The notes under the pieces are model-generated. The model was not told where the DNA came from. It worked only from the letters and a program-made list of their open reading frames with translations, and made no database searches. Below, one piece after another: positions 49,202-57,979 of a stretch of DNA of 64,000 bases. The translations under genes were made by a program, and so were the position numbers. Origin of the DNA: Hymenobacter aquaticus (GTDB taxonomy: Bacteria; Bacteroidota; Bacteroidia; Cytophagales; Hymenobacteraceae); the NCBI RefSeq assembly GCF_004765605.1, contig NZ_SRLC01000001.1, forward strand, positions 2,790,001-2,854,000, given 5' to 3'. How positions within the stretch are numbered: the stretch's first letter is position 1; every line of letters begins with the position of its first letter.

Positions 49202-49296
49202 AGTAGCCGTTGTTATTTATGGATTATAGAAGAGTCGGAGAAGCAGCGTTTGGGCAACTGGCGCGGCTCCGACGGGCGCGTGCAACGCGCCCCTAC
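49163..49296. repeat. Inverted pair of GCGCGTTGCACGCGCC palindromes
   Basis: Copies at 49163-49190 and 49270-49296 are inverted relative to each other and differ by one mismatch and one indel over 27 bp. Each is itself a near-palindrome (GGGCGCGTGCAACGCGCCC type). One lies inside the start of the CE12 gene ending at 49201, the other spans the stop of the CE12 gene at 49293. Confidence 0.7.
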
Positions 49297-50078
49297 CGGG
49301 CCTGGGCGTCGACGGTCTTCTTGACTTCGCGCTTCACAATCCGGTCGGCCAGCTCCAGCTGGAGGGTGCGGATGTCGGCCAGCACGAGCTGGGCCATCTT
49401 GCGGGCGCCTAGCTCGCTGAAGTGAGTGTTGTCGTCGCGGCCGGCGGGGTAGTTGGGGTGCTCGTTCGGGGCCAGGTGGTTGAAGAGCAGCTTGGAGGCT
49501 TCGGGGCCGAACTGCTGGAGCAAAGCCAGGCTTTCGGCGTCCAGGTCAATCAGGGCCACTTTCTGCTCCTGGGCCACGCTGCGCACGAGGCCGGCGTACA
49601 CGGCGTGGGTTTCCTCCACTTTGCCGGCCGCGTCGAACTTGCGGCGGGCGACGGGCGTGAGCAGCACGGGCGTGGCTTTCCGGGCCCGGGTTTCGGTGAC
49701 GAAGCGCACGAGGTTGGCCCGGAAGTCGGCCTCGGGCGTGTAGTTGGCCTTGGTGGGCACCTCGTCGTTGTGGCCGAACTGGATGAAGACGTAGTCGCCG
49801 GGCCGCAGGGCGGCGGCCACGGGCTGCCAGCGGCTTTCGGCCAAAAACGACTTGGTGCTGCGCCCGTTCATGGCCCGGTTGTCGACGGTGACGGTTTCGT
49901 CGAAAAAGTACCGGAAGGGCATGCCCCAGCCGGTTTCGGGAAAGGCCTTTTCTTCCTTGTTGGCCATCGTGGAGTCGCCGATGAGGTAGACCTTGATGGC
50001 CGCGGGTGGGGCGCCGGTAAAGGCCAGCAGCGCGAGCAAGCAAACGGCTGCCACGGTGGTAAAAAGACGATGGGCCAT
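49293..50078 (-). CDS. Rhamnogalacturonan acetylesterase (CE12), second copy
   Basis: A 261-residue exported SGNH esterase, paralogous to 48374-49201. Signal peptide at 1-24 (CLLALLAFTGAPP overlaps the cleavage zone). Blocks are YLIGDSTMANKEEKAFPETG, NRAMNGRSTKSF, IQFGHNDEVPTKAN and DDNTHFSELGARKMA. It heads the run of four esterase genes and is preceded, 150 bp upstream, by a CAAACG operator-like site (50229-50246). The two CE12 copies share more than the family motifs, including TGAPP after the signal, which suggests a local duplication. Confidence 0.93.
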   Translation of the reverse strand: MAHRLFTTVAAVCLLALLAFTGAPPAAIKVYLIGDSTMANKEEKAFPETGWGMPFRYFFDETVTVDNRAMNGRSTKSFLAESRWQPVAAALRPGDYVFIQFGHNDEVPTKANYTPEADFRANLVRFVTETRARKATPVLLTPVARRKFDAAGKVEETHAVYAGLVRSVAQEQKVALIDLDAESLALLQQFGPEASKLLFNHLAPNEHPNYPAGRDDNTHFSELGARKMAQLVLADIRTLQLELADRIVKREVKKTVDAQAR

Positions 50079-50228
50079 ACGGGTAGGCGAAGGGTAGAAC
50101 GGAGTTTGCCACGCTTCCCGCCCGAGGTTGCCGGCCGCTTAAGCCCGCTGGTCCCGGCAACGCGGTACGCGTAGCAGCAAGTAAGGCCTATTTGCGGCCG
50201 GAAAGGCCGTTAAAGAGGAGAATAGTTG

Positions 50229-50246
50229 CGCAAACGTTGCCGGGAA
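50229..50246. promoter_or_regulatory. LacI-type operator-like site upstream of the CE12/CE8 run
   Basis: Reads GCGCAAACGTTGCCGGGA. The central CAAACGTTG fits the near-palindromic CG-centred operators of LacI-family regulators and resembles four other sites in the pectin region. Confidence 0.5.
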
Positions 50247-50266
50247 CGATGCCGAATGAGGGCATC

Positions 50267-50371
50267 AGAACGTCATGTCGAGCCTTGCGAGACATCTCGC
50301 GTGCTGATGTTGCCACGGTAATCATATACCATTGCACGCGAGATGTCTCACTCTGTTCGACATGACGTTCT
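50267..50371. repeat. Long palindromic intergenic repeat, family A second copy
   Basis: Arms at 50267-50303 and 50334-50371. The outer 15 bp (AGAACGTCATGTCGA) and inner 16 bp (GAGACATCTCGCGTGC) are perfect inverted matches, with a 7-bp mismatched bulge between. Related to 943-1035. It lies between the SSS gene terminator and the operator-like site; the 386-bp gap 50079-50464 holds nothing else recognisable. Confidence 0.85.
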
Positions 50372-50393
50372 ATATTATTACCACAAACGCTAC

Positions 50394-50429
50394 AAAAAAG
50401 GCGGCTACACCGTGGTGCAGCCGCCTTTC
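50394..50429 (-). terminator. Terminator after the SSS symporter
   Basis: On the minus strand AAAGGCGGCT pairs with AGCCGCCTTT, with an inner CACC/GGTG stem, then TTTT. Confidence 0.9.
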
Positions 50430-50464
50430 TCGTATCAATAAGAAGCTTCTCTCCTACTGGGAGC

Positions 50465-52150
50465 TTACCAGTAAATGGTGTACAGCGCCGTTAGAATCAC
50501 GGCAATGACCATGGCACCGATGGTGAAGCTGCGCTGGGGCTTGAACATGCTGGCGTCGACTTCCAGGCCGTTGGTTTTGGTGCCGCGGCTGGTTTCGAGC
50601 AGGCTGATGATGACCATCACGATGACGCAGATGACGAACACGAAGCCCATCCGGTCGAGGAAGGGAATTTCGTAGACGCCGGCCTCACTTTTCACCGCGA
50701 AGCCCAGCGGGGCCAGGAACGACAGATCTACCAGGCCGGGCAGGAACTTGAACATGATGGAAAGCAAAAAGCCGCCGATGGTGGCAAACAGGGCCGCGTT
50801 GGAAGTCGTTTTCTTCCAGAAGAAGCCCAGGATGAACATGGCGAAGATGCCCGGCGACACGAAGCCGGTGTACTCCTGAATGTACTGGAAGCCGCCCTTC
50901 TTGTCGATGCCCAGGTGGGGCGCAATGAGCACGCCCAGAATCATGGCCACGACCACGGCAATCTTGCCTACCACTACGAGCTTCTTCTCCGAAGCTTCCG
51001 TGTTCAGCACTTTCTTGTAGATGTCGAGGGTGAAGATGGTGGCAATGGAGTTGGCCTTGCCGGCCAGGGAGGCCACCACGGCGGCCGTGAGAGCGGCAAA
51101 CGACAGGCCTTTCAGACCCGTGGGCAGAATGTTGAGCAGTACCGGGTAGGCGCGGTCGGGGTTCAGATCAGCGCCTGACCCAAACTCGGCGGCCCCGAAC
51201 ACGTCCTGCTTGTAGAGCACGTAGGCGGCAATGCCGGGCAGCACCACAATGACGGGCATGAGCAGCTTTAGAAAGGCCGCAAACAAGATACCCGAGCGGG
51301 CCGTGGGCAAATCAGCACCGAGGGCGCGCTGGGTGATGTACTGGTTGCAGCCCCAGTAGTTCAGGTTCACAATCCACATGCCGCCGAGCAGCACCGTGAG
51401 GCCCGGCAGATCGATGAAGTTGGGGTTGTCCTGTTGGAAAATCATCTGGAAGTGGTCGGCGGCCTGGTCCTGCATCAGCTTGAAGCCGCTGATAACGCCC
51501 GATTGGCCGTAGTGGTCGGCCACCATGTCGAGAGCCAGGTAGGTGGTAGCCAGGCCGCCCAGAATCAGGAAGAACACCTGGATTACGTCGGTGAAGCCGA
51601 TAACCTTCATGCCGCCCAGCGTAATAATGACAGCAAATATGGCCAGAGCGTAGAGGCAGAACGTGAGGTTGAGGCCGGCAATGCTGCTGATGGCAATGGC
51701 CCCGAGGTAGAGAATCGAGGTCAGGTTGACTACCACGTAGAGCATCAGCCAGAAAATGGCCATAATCATAGCCACCGTGCCGTTGTAGCGCTGGTTCAGA
51801 AACTGCGGCATCGTGAAGATGTGGTTCTTCAGATACACCGGAATAAAGAACACGGCCACGATAATCAGCGTCAGGGCCGCCATCCATTCGTAGGTCGCAA
51901 TGGCCAGGCCCATCTTGAAGCCCGAGCCCGACATACCCACGAACTGCTCGGCCGAAATGTTGGAGGCAATGAGCGAGGAGCCGATGGCCCACCAGGTCAG
52001 GGAGCCTTCGGCCAGGAAGTAATCTTTGGAGTCGCCCTCGATGGTACCGTCGTGGCCGGTCTTGCGGCGGTAAATCCAGATGCCGTACCCTGACACAATC
52101 AGGAAGTAGACAAAGAAGACAATGTAATCTAGAGTGGCGAGTTGGTTCAT
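50465..52150 (-). CDS. Sodium:solute symporter (SSS/SGLT family)
   Basis: A 561-residue inner-membrane symporter with about 14 helices. SSS features: LDYIVFFVYFLIVSGYG at the start, WWAIGSSLIASNISAEQFVG, GLNLTFCLYALAIFAVIIT, NYWGCNQYITQRALGA (SGLT-type signature), SLAGKANSIATIFTLDIY and a C-terminal helix after FKPQRSF. The length and motifs match vSGLT-like sugar transporters. In this context it likely imports galacturonate or pectin-derived oligosaccharides. A CAAACG-type site lies 172 bp upstream of the start. Confidence 0.93.
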   Translation of the reverse strand: MNQLATLDYIVFFVYFLIVSGYGIWIYRRKTGHDGTIEGDSKDYFLAEGSLTWWAIGSSLIASNISAEQFVGMSGSGFKMGLAIATYEWMAALTLIIVAVFFIPVYLKNHIFTMPQFLNQRYNGTVAMIMAIFWLMLYVVVNLTSILYLGAIAISSIAGLNLTFCLYALAIFAVIITLGGMKVIGFTDVIQVFFLILGGLATTYLALDMVADHYGQSGVISGFKLMQDQAADHFQMIFQQDNPNFIDLPGLTVLLGGMWIVNLNYWGCNQYITQRALGADLPTARSGILFAAFLKLLMPVIVVLPGIAAYVLYKQDVFGAAEFGSGADLNPDRAYPVLLNILPTGLKGLSFAALTAAVVASLAGKANSIATIFTLDIYKKVLNTEASEKKLVVVGKIAVVVAMILGVLIAPHLGIDKKGGFQYIQEYTGFVSPGIFAMFILGFFWKKTTSNAALFATIGGFLLSIMFKFLPGLVDLSFLAPLGFAVKSEAGVYEIPFLDRMGFVFVICVIVMVIISLLETSRGTKTNGLEVDASMFKPQRSFTIGAMVIAVILTALYTIYW

Positions 52151-52319
52151 TTAAAAACGGTGAAAGAGTAGAAAGTACCGGCAGAAAGCAGCGCTGCCGC
52201 AGCAGTACCGCCGCAAAGGCTGGCTAAAGCTAAGTTTATGCGTTCTGAGTTGCACGCTTGTAATCCTAAATAAAGCGTTTAATCCCGGCTTTAACCCTCC
52301 TGTACTGTCACGTAAACTA

Positions 52320-52335
52320 CCGCAACCGTTTGCAT
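52320..52335. promoter_or_regulatory. LacI-type operator-like site upstream of the SSS symporter
   Basis: Plus strand ACCGCAACCGTTTGCA; read on the minus strand TGCAAACGGTTGCGGT. GCAACCGTTTGC at 52322-52333 is nearly palindromic and matches the CAAACG core of the other sites. The rest of the 239-bp gap 52151-52389 shows no gene. Confidence 0.5.
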
Positions 52336-52389
52336 AGACCCCGCTTTTCCGGCCGGCCCCACCAGCCGCGAACCGCTGCGGCAGCGTCC

Positions 52390-54384
52390 TCAGGGAGTCG
52401 GCAGGACTGAGAGGCGCGCCGGCCCCAGCGCGGCGGCCAGCTCGGGCAGGTCGTAGGAGCGCAGCACGCCCGGCACCACGAGCGAGTAGCCGTCCTTGGC
52501 CGTGGGCTGCTCCAGCTGCTGCTGAAACGACTTGGGCCCCGCTCCCACCCACACGTTGGCAATAACTGGGGCCAACACGGCTGCGTGCAAGGCCACGGGC
52601 ACGGCCCGGCCGGTGGCGTACAGCGCCACGGGTGCCGCGCGCAGCCGCGGCTCCTGCCCGATGAAGCCCAGCGCCATGAATACGTCGACGACCCGCTGGC
52701 CCAGCAGCGGCTGGCCCACGTGCAGGGCCAGCAGGGCGTTGCGGTACTCGCGGTTGTAATACTTCTTGTCGTTGAGCGGCTCGGGGTCCGTCGTCTCGCC
52801 CAGGCCGCGCAGGTCGGGGAGCAGCACGGCGTAGTTCTGGCGTAAGTACCCGGTGAGCAGCGCGGTGCTGTCGGCCAGGGTGCGCTTGCCCCGCTCGGGC
52901 AGCCACAGCACTACCTTCGTCACGGGCGCGTCGCCGGCGGGCAAGGCCAGCAGGGCGGGCAGCGGCACCTGGCCGGCGCGCCGGATGATGAGCTTGCGCA
53001 GCGGCACCTGGTCTTTGTTAAGTACGGTTTCCTTCCACTCCACCGCCACGGGCGCGTCGAGCGGGGCGGGCAGGCGCAGCTGGCGGCGGATAAGCGCCGG
53101 CAGATCTTTCGCCCCGCCGCTCTTGTTGCGCTGCCGGCTTAGCTCCCGGGCCCGCTCCAGGTTGCGCTGCGGAATAGTCAACTCGTCGTTGAAGGCCGTC
53201 GTCACCTGCCCGGTGCGGGTGCACCACAGCTGCTCGGGCTGCAGCGTGGCCAGGTTGCCTTCCCGCACGGGCTGGTTGTCGTCGTAGAGCCAGCGCCGAA
53301 ACCACTGCACGGCCGCCTCGCGCTTGGGCTGGGAGATGCCGTGGCCGTCGTCGTAGGTAAACAGGCTGACGCGGCCCGCCGGCCCGAAGCCCTGGTACAC
53401 CTGCCGCACCTGCGCGTAGGCATCCTGCACTAGGCCGTAATCCACGAAATCGAAGCGCCCGGCCAGCAGCTGCATGGGCCGGGGCGCAAACATAATGGGC
53501 CAGTCGGCCACGTCGAGGCCCACCCGGCCGGCGTCGGGAATTTGCACGCAGCCGTCGGCGGGGCCGGTCAGCTCCAGCACCCGCTCCCCGCTGGCCACGT
53601 AGCTGCAGAGCGCGGCCACCTGCACCCGGTCGTCGTAGCCGATGAAGTAGGCCGTTTGGGTGGCCCCGCCCGAGTTGCCCAGCGCCCCGATGCGGGCGGC
53701 ATCCACTTCGGGACGGGTCAGCAGGTAGTCGAGGCCGCGCACGTTGTCCCAGAGCTCATCGGCCACGCTGCTGGTGCCCACCAGCGCCGATTCGGCGTTG
53801 AGCAGGGTGTGCTCGGTGGTGCCGCCCCGGGTCAGGGGCTTGCCCGTGCCGTCGGTCAGCTGGTACCGCTCCCCCTGCGAAATAGGGTCGATAACGAACA
53901 CCACAAACCCATTTTTGGCGAACAGGATGGCCGTTTTCTGGTACGACTCGGTGGCTTTCGACTCGGCCTCGTGCCCGCAAAACAGCAGCACGCCCGGCAG
54001 CCGGCCGTTGCGCTCCTTGGGCACGTAGAGGTTGGCCGTAACGTGGTGCCGGGGCGTGCTTTCGTACACCACTTTTTCGATGCGGTATCCGTCGCGGGCC
54101 AGCTGGCCCGTCACCCGCGCCTTCAGGGGCGTGCGGGCCGGCAAGGGCCCCAACACCCGGCGGTAGCGGGCCCGCACACTGTCGCGGTAGGCCCGCACCC
54201 CGGCTTCCGACTGCACCGCCCGGGCCAGCTCGGTGCGGCGGCCGGCGTACTGGTCGCGCATCTGTTGCACCAGGGCGGTGTTCAACGACACGTTGGCTTT
54301 CCAGTCGAGCACGTCGTAGGGTTTCTGGGCCCGGGCTCCGTAGGCACCCAGCACGCCCAGTACCAGTAGCAGCAGGTTTTTCAT
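52390..54384 (-). CDS. Exported two-domain alpha/beta hydrolase, acetylesterase-like
   Basis: A 664-residue protein with a signal peptide (residues 1-19, ending GAYGARA). The first alpha/beta hydrolase domain (about 90-370) has the nucleophile elbow IGALGNSGGATQT, an oxyanion-side LLFCGHEAESK, LAGRFDFVDYG (acid) and TYDDGHGISQ (His), resembling acetyl xylan esterase/cephalosporin deacetylase-type enzymes. The second domain (about 430-664) keeps the fold (KVVLWLPERG, YAVLLPDLRGLGET) but its elbow reads LYATGRAVPV, so the Ser nucleophile is absent. It probably removes acetyl or other acyl groups from pectin side chains. A stop 18 codons earlier rules out a longer useful start. Confidence 0.85.
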   Translation of the reverse strand: MKNLLLLVLGVLGAYGARAQKPYDVLDWKANVSLNTALVQQMRDQYAGRRTELARAVQSEAGVRAYRDSVRARYRRVLGPLPARTPLKARVTGQLARDGYRIEKVVYESTPRHHVTANLYVPKERNGRLPGVLLFCGHEAESKATESYQKTAILFAKNGFVVFVIDPISQGERYQLTDGTGKPLTRGGTTEHTLLNAESALVGTSSVADELWDNVRGLDYLLTRPEVDAARIGALGNSGGATQTAYFIGYDDRVQVAALCSYVASGERVLELTGPADGCVQIPDAGRVGLDVADWPIMFAPRPMQLLAGRFDFVDYGLVQDAYAQVRQVYQGFGPAGRVSLFTYDDGHGISQPKREAAVQWFRRWLYDDNQPVREGNLATLQPEQLWCTRTGQVTTAFNDELTIPQRNLERARELSRQRNKSGGAKDLPALIRRQLRLPAPLDAPVAVEWKETVLNKDQVPLRKLIIRRAGQVPLPALLALPAGDAPVTKVVLWLPERGKRTLADSTALLTGYLRQNYAVLLPDLRGLGETTDPEPLNDKKYYNREYRNALLALHVGQPLLGQRVVDVFMALGFIGQEPRLRAAPVALYATGRAVPVALHAAVLAPVIANVWVGAGPKSFQQQLEQPTAKDGYSLVVPGVLRSYDLPELAAALGPARLSVLPTP

Positions 54385-54433
54385 GTAAATCAGTAACAAG
54401 CACCACGGCGGACAGCCGGGCGGAAGCTCCCAC

Positions 54434-54474
54434 AAAAAAGCCCGGACAGCAACGATGCGGCCCAGGCTTTTTGC
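54434..54474 (-). terminator. Terminator after uxaB
   Basis: On the minus strand AAAAAGCCTGG pairs with CCGGGCTTTTTT across a 20-nt partly paired loop. Confidence 0.7.
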
Positions 54475-54489
54475 GTGGCAGCTGGTTGG

Positions 54490-56010
54490 TTAAGCCGATA
54501 CCTGCGCGGTCAGATGACTGGCCACGGTGGCATACACGCCCTGGTCGAGCATGGCTTGCAGGTGGCTGCTCACCTGGGCCGCGAAGCCCGGCAGCGTGGT
54601 CAGGTCGTGGCCCCAGAGGGTAGAGTTGCGCAGCACGGTAGTGGTCAGCTCGGCCGCGTCGAGGCGCTGCCAGAGGTCGGCGAAGTAGGCGGCCTTTTCA
54701 TCCTGAATCGGGTAGGTCTGGCCGTTCAGCTCGCCGTACCAGGTGTGGTCCTGCTCCTGGGTGCCGCGCATAAACAGCAGGTAGCCCGCGAAGCCCAGCG
54801 CCGCGCAGGCCGGCACCCGCTGGTACCGCTCGACGTAGCCGAGCAGCGTGGCCACGTTGCGCAGCTGGAGCTTGGCCGAGTAGTTGAGCGTGATGCCCAG
54901 CCAGCGGTGCTCGATGTAGGGGTTGCGGAACCGGTCGAGCACCTGCCGGCCAAACTCGCGCGACACGTCTTCCGGCACCGGATACGGAATGCCTCGGCGC
55001 AGATTATCCTGCATCAGACTGGAGATAAAGGCGCCCAGCACTTCGTCTTCCATGGCGGCCCGCACCGTGTCGAAACCGGCCAGGTAGGCCAGGCCGCAGC
55101 TGAGCGTGTGCGTGCCGTTGAGCATGCGCAGCTTCAGCTCCCGAAACTGGTTGATGTCGGGCTGCACGACCACGCCGGCGTCGGCCTGCTCGAACGACAG
55201 TACCCGGCGCACCTTCTCGTCGCCCTCAATGGCCCAGAGCCGGTACACTTCCGACATCGTGAGCAGGTCGTCGTTGTAGCCCAGCTCGGCTTCCAGCGCC
55301 GCCTGCAGGGCCGCGGCGGGCCGGCCGGGCACGATGCGGTCCACCAGGGAGTTGCAGCAGGTGTTGGCCGTTTCGAGCCAGTCGATGAACTCGGCTTCGA
55401 GGCCGTTGCGGTGGGCCAGCTCCAGCAGAATGGCTTCGAGCTTGGCGCCGTTTTCCGGAATCAGCTCGGTGGGCACAATCACCAGGCCCTTGGCCGGGTC
55501 GCCCTGAAACGCCTGGTAGCGGGCGTAGAGCACGGCCAGCAGCTTGCCCGGAAACGACTGGGGCGGACTGGTGCGGATGTCGTCGGCGACCAGCTGAATG
55601 CCGACCTCGGTGGTATTGGAAATCACCACGGCCAGGTCGGGGCTCTGGGCGCAGCGCAGCACCTCGGCCCACTGGCTTTTGGCCGACAGCACCCGGCTGA
55701 TAGCCGAGCACACCACGTTTTCCTCGACCTGCTGCCCGTCCTCAATGCCGCGGATGCAGAGCGTATACAGCCCATCCTGGCGCGTGAAGGCCGTGATATC
55801 GCCCCCGTCGGTGGACTTCACCACCACGATGCGGCCGTTGAAGACGCCCTGGCGGTTGGCCTTGTCGATGAGGTAGTCGGGCAGGCCGCGCAGCAGCACG
55901 CCGGTGCCGAATTGCAGCACTTTCTCGGGCAGCGCCAGGTGGGCGGCGGCGGGCAGGGCCACGGTGGCGGAACTGAGCTGGGCCAGGGTATTGGTAGATA
56001 GTTCTTTCAT
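54490..56010 (-). CDS. uxaB: Tagaturonate reductase (altronate oxidoreductase)
   Basis: A 506-residue NAD-dependent mannitol-dehydrogenase-type enzyme. KVLQFGTGVLLRGLPDYLID is the N-terminal nucleotide-binding block, VVISNTTEVGI and PTELIPENG follow, and LKLRMLNGTHTLSCGLAYLA holds the catalytic Lys/Asn/His region. It reduces D-tagaturonate to D-altronate in galacturonate catabolism in the cytoplasm. The start MKELSTNTL at 56008-56010 is preferred over an open extension of 28 codons. Its leader (56011-56170) holds two operator-like sites. uxaA and uxaC are not in the window. Confidence 0.93.
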   Translation of the reverse strand: MKELSTNTLAQLSSATVALPAAAHLALPEKVLQFGTGVLLRGLPDYLIDKANRQGVFNGRIVVVKSTDGGDITAFTRQDGLYTLCIRGIEDGQQVEENVVCSAISRVLSAKSQWAEVLRCAQSPDLAVVISNTTEVGIQLVADDIRTSPPQSFPGKLLAVLYARYQAFQGDPAKGLVIVPTELIPENGAKLEAILLELAHRNGLEAEFIDWLETANTCCNSLVDRIVPGRPAAALQAALEAELGYNDDLLTMSEVYRLWAIEGDEKVRRVLSFEQADAGVVVQPDINQFRELKLRMLNGTHTLSCGLAYLAGFDTVRAAMEDEVLGAFISSLMQDNLRRGIPYPVPEDVSREFGRQVLDRFRNPYIEHRWLGITLNYSAKLQLRNVATLLGYVERYQRVPACAALGFAGYLLFMRGTQEQDHTWYGELNGQTYPIQDEKAAYFADLWQRLDAAELTTTVLRNSTLWGHDLTTLPGFAAQVSSHLQAMLDQGVYATVASHLTAQVSA

Positions 56011-56087
56011 GATCAGCGGATCATCTAAACGGTGTTGCTCCTTCTCTCCTAATCTGCGTGTGGGCGACGTCAGCCCGTAGCGGGCAG

Positions 56088-56104
56088 CAACCAAACGTCC
56101 CCGG
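56088..56104. promoter_or_regulatory. Operator-like site 1 upstream of uxaB
   Basis: Reads GCAACCAAACGTCCCCG, with the CAAACG core followed by CCCCGG as in the site at 61533. It lies 78 bp before the uxaB start. Confidence 0.4.
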
Positions 56105-56134
56105 CGCGAGCCTCCTGAGCGAGGCCGCGGCCGA

Positions 56135-56151
56135 GGACAAACGGTTGCTTG
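56135..56151. promoter_or_regulatory. Operator-like site 2 upstream of uxaB
   Basis: Reads GGACAAACGGTTGCTTG. Its CAAACGGTTGC is identical to the minus-strand reading of the site at 52320-52335. It lies 125 bp before the uxaB start and 20 bp below the SusD stop codon. Confidence 0.5.
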
Positions 56152-56170
56152 TCAGCCGGGGGCGGCCGGC

Positions 56171-57958
56171 TTAGTTGTAGCCGGCGTTTTGCTTCAGCTT
56201 GTTGTTCGTGTTCAGCGAGGTAGCCGGAATGGGCAGCAGCTGGTGGGTCGGAATGTAGCCGGAAGCAATGTCCGCAATGCGGTTTTCACTGATAGCCGAG
56301 CGCCAGGCCACGGCCGTAGCCCCGGCGGGAGTCGTAGCCGGGGCGGGCCGGTAGAGCGAGCGAACAAACCTGATCTGGCCGTTGGTCACGGTGTAGTAGG
56401 CCGTCAGCGGAATGTTGGCGTAAGGGCTGGCGGGCGTCTTGTCGGCCATCCAGGCCCGCAGCGTGGCCTTCACGGCATCGAGCTTGGGCCCGAGCAGGTT
56501 CCAGCGGATCAGGTCGTACTTGCGGACACCTTCGCCACCGAACTCCAGGAAACGCTCGTTCTGCAAAAAGGCGAAGAAGCCGTCTTTATCGGTCGGGGGC
56601 GTTTTGGCGGCGGCGGCGTTGCCTTTGAAGCCGCGCAGGCGCACTTCCATCAGGGCCTGAGAGGCCGAAAAGCCCTTGAACGTCGCCGTGGGGCCGGCCA
56701 ATTCGTTTTGCGCCTCCGCAAACATCAGCAGCACGTCGGCGAAGCGGATCAGGGGCCAGTTGTAGCCCAGGCTTTGCACCGAAGCCCCCGACACCAGCGG
56801 GCTGCGCCAGTCGCGGCGGAACTTGCCGTCGTAGATGGTAATCAGGTTGGTAGCCTTCTGCGCGTCGTTCGACTCGATGGTGTAGGGCGCCAGCGTTACG
56901 TCGCGGCGGGCGTCGAGCGAATCGAAGGCGTAGAAGTAGGTGGGCAGGGCCGTAATGGCCCCGCTCGAGGCCCCGTACTTGGGCGAGGCGTTGATGCGGG
57001 GGCCGTTGTAATAGCCCAGCTTGCTGTCGGACAGCGCGCTGGCTCCGCCCATGCCCACTTCAAACATGATTTCGCGGTTGGCGTCGCGGCGCAGCTCATT
57101 GATGCTGCGGAAGGTTTCCTCGTAGCTCGAGTTCAGGTTGTGCTGGCCGCGGTTAATCATCAGCTCCTGGCACTCCACGCGCACCGTGTCGTAGAACTGG
57201 CGGTAGTCGGGGGCCCGCTCTACGACTCCCTGCGGGTTCATCGAGTAGCCGGCGCGGTAGAGGGCCACGCGGGCCCGCAGGGCTTTCACGGCTCCTTTGG
57301 TGATGCGCTCATCCGAGGAGGCAATGGCCGTGCGCCACGGCACAATCTTGGCCGCCTCGTCGAGGTCGGCCAGCAGCCGGTCGTAGATCTTGAAGCGGTT
57401 TTCGCGCGGAATGTTGAAATCCTGACCCGTCACCGAGGGCTCAAACTGCGCGGGCACATCGCCCCAGTTGCGGATCAGCTCGAAGTAGTACTGGGCGCGC
57501 AGGGTGAGGGCCTCGCCGTAGAGGCGCTTGACGGCCACCATGTCGGCACCGCTCTGAAACTGCGGCATCTGCGGAATATTCTTGATGCAGATGTTGGCGC
57601 GCTCAATGCCCTGGTAGAGCGTGTTCCAGGGGTTTTGCACGTCGGCGTTGGTGGCCACCGACGCGTAGCGGGCAATGCCGCGGCGGCCGGTGCCGGCGTC
57701 GTTGCCACCCTGGCTGCTCTGCATCTCATCCGAGTCGAAGGGGAAGAAGCTGCTCAGGCGGTTGCCGTAGCCGGCGTCGCCCGAGAGCGGGTCGTAGGCG
57801 CCCATCACGGCGCTGGTGGCCCCGCTGACGGTGCTGAACACCTGCTCGGTGGTATCAAACGAGTTCGGCTCGATTTCCAGGAAATCTTTGCAGGACATGA
57901 CACCGGCCAGACAGACGATGCCAAAAGCGGCTATGGTAGGACGAAGGATGCGTTTCAT
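56171..57958 (-). CDS. SusD/RagB-family nutrient-binding lipoprotein, pectin PUL
   Basis: A 595-residue outer-membrane lipoprotein from the ATG at 57956-57958. Lipobox LAGVMSC places the Cys at about residue 23, followed by KDFLEIEPNSFDTTEQVF, a canonical SusD opening. Later blocks are RANICIKNIPQMPQFQ, YGEALTLRAQYYFELIRNWG, WPLIRFADVLLMFAEAQNEL and FLEFGGEGVRKYDLIRWNLL, all typical of the large SusD group. It binds glycan at the surface and pairs with the SusC encoded 21 bp upstream. In this neighbourhood the ligand is probably a pectic oligosaccharide. Confidence 0.95.
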   Translation of the reverse strand: MKRILRPTIAAFGIVCLAGVMSCKDFLEIEPNSFDTTEQVFSTVSGATSAVMGAYDPLSGDAGYGNRLSSFFPFDSDEMQSSQGGNDAGTGRRGIARYASVATNADVQNPWNTLYQGIERANICIKNIPQMPQFQSGADMVAVKRLYGEALTLRAQYYFELIRNWGDVPAQFEPSVTGQDFNIPRENRFKIYDRLLADLDEAAKIVPWRTAIASSDERITKGAVKALRARVALYRAGYSMNPQGVVERAPDYRQFYDTVRVECQELMINRGQHNLNSSYEETFRSINELRRDANREIMFEVGMGGASALSDSKLGYYNGPRINASPKYGASSGAITALPTYFYAFDSLDARRDVTLAPYTIESNDAQKATNLITIYDGKFRRDWRSPLVSGASVQSLGYNWPLIRFADVLLMFAEAQNELAGPTATFKGFSASQALMEVRLRGFKGNAAAAKTPPTDKDGFFAFLQNERFLEFGGEGVRKYDLIRWNLLGPKLDAVKATLRAWMADKTPASPYANIPLTAYYTVTNGQIRFVRSLYRPAPATTPAGATAVAWRSAISENRIADIASGYIPTHQLLPIPATSLNTNNKLKQNAGYN

Positions 57959-57979
57959 CGTGGGAATCCGTTGCAACAA

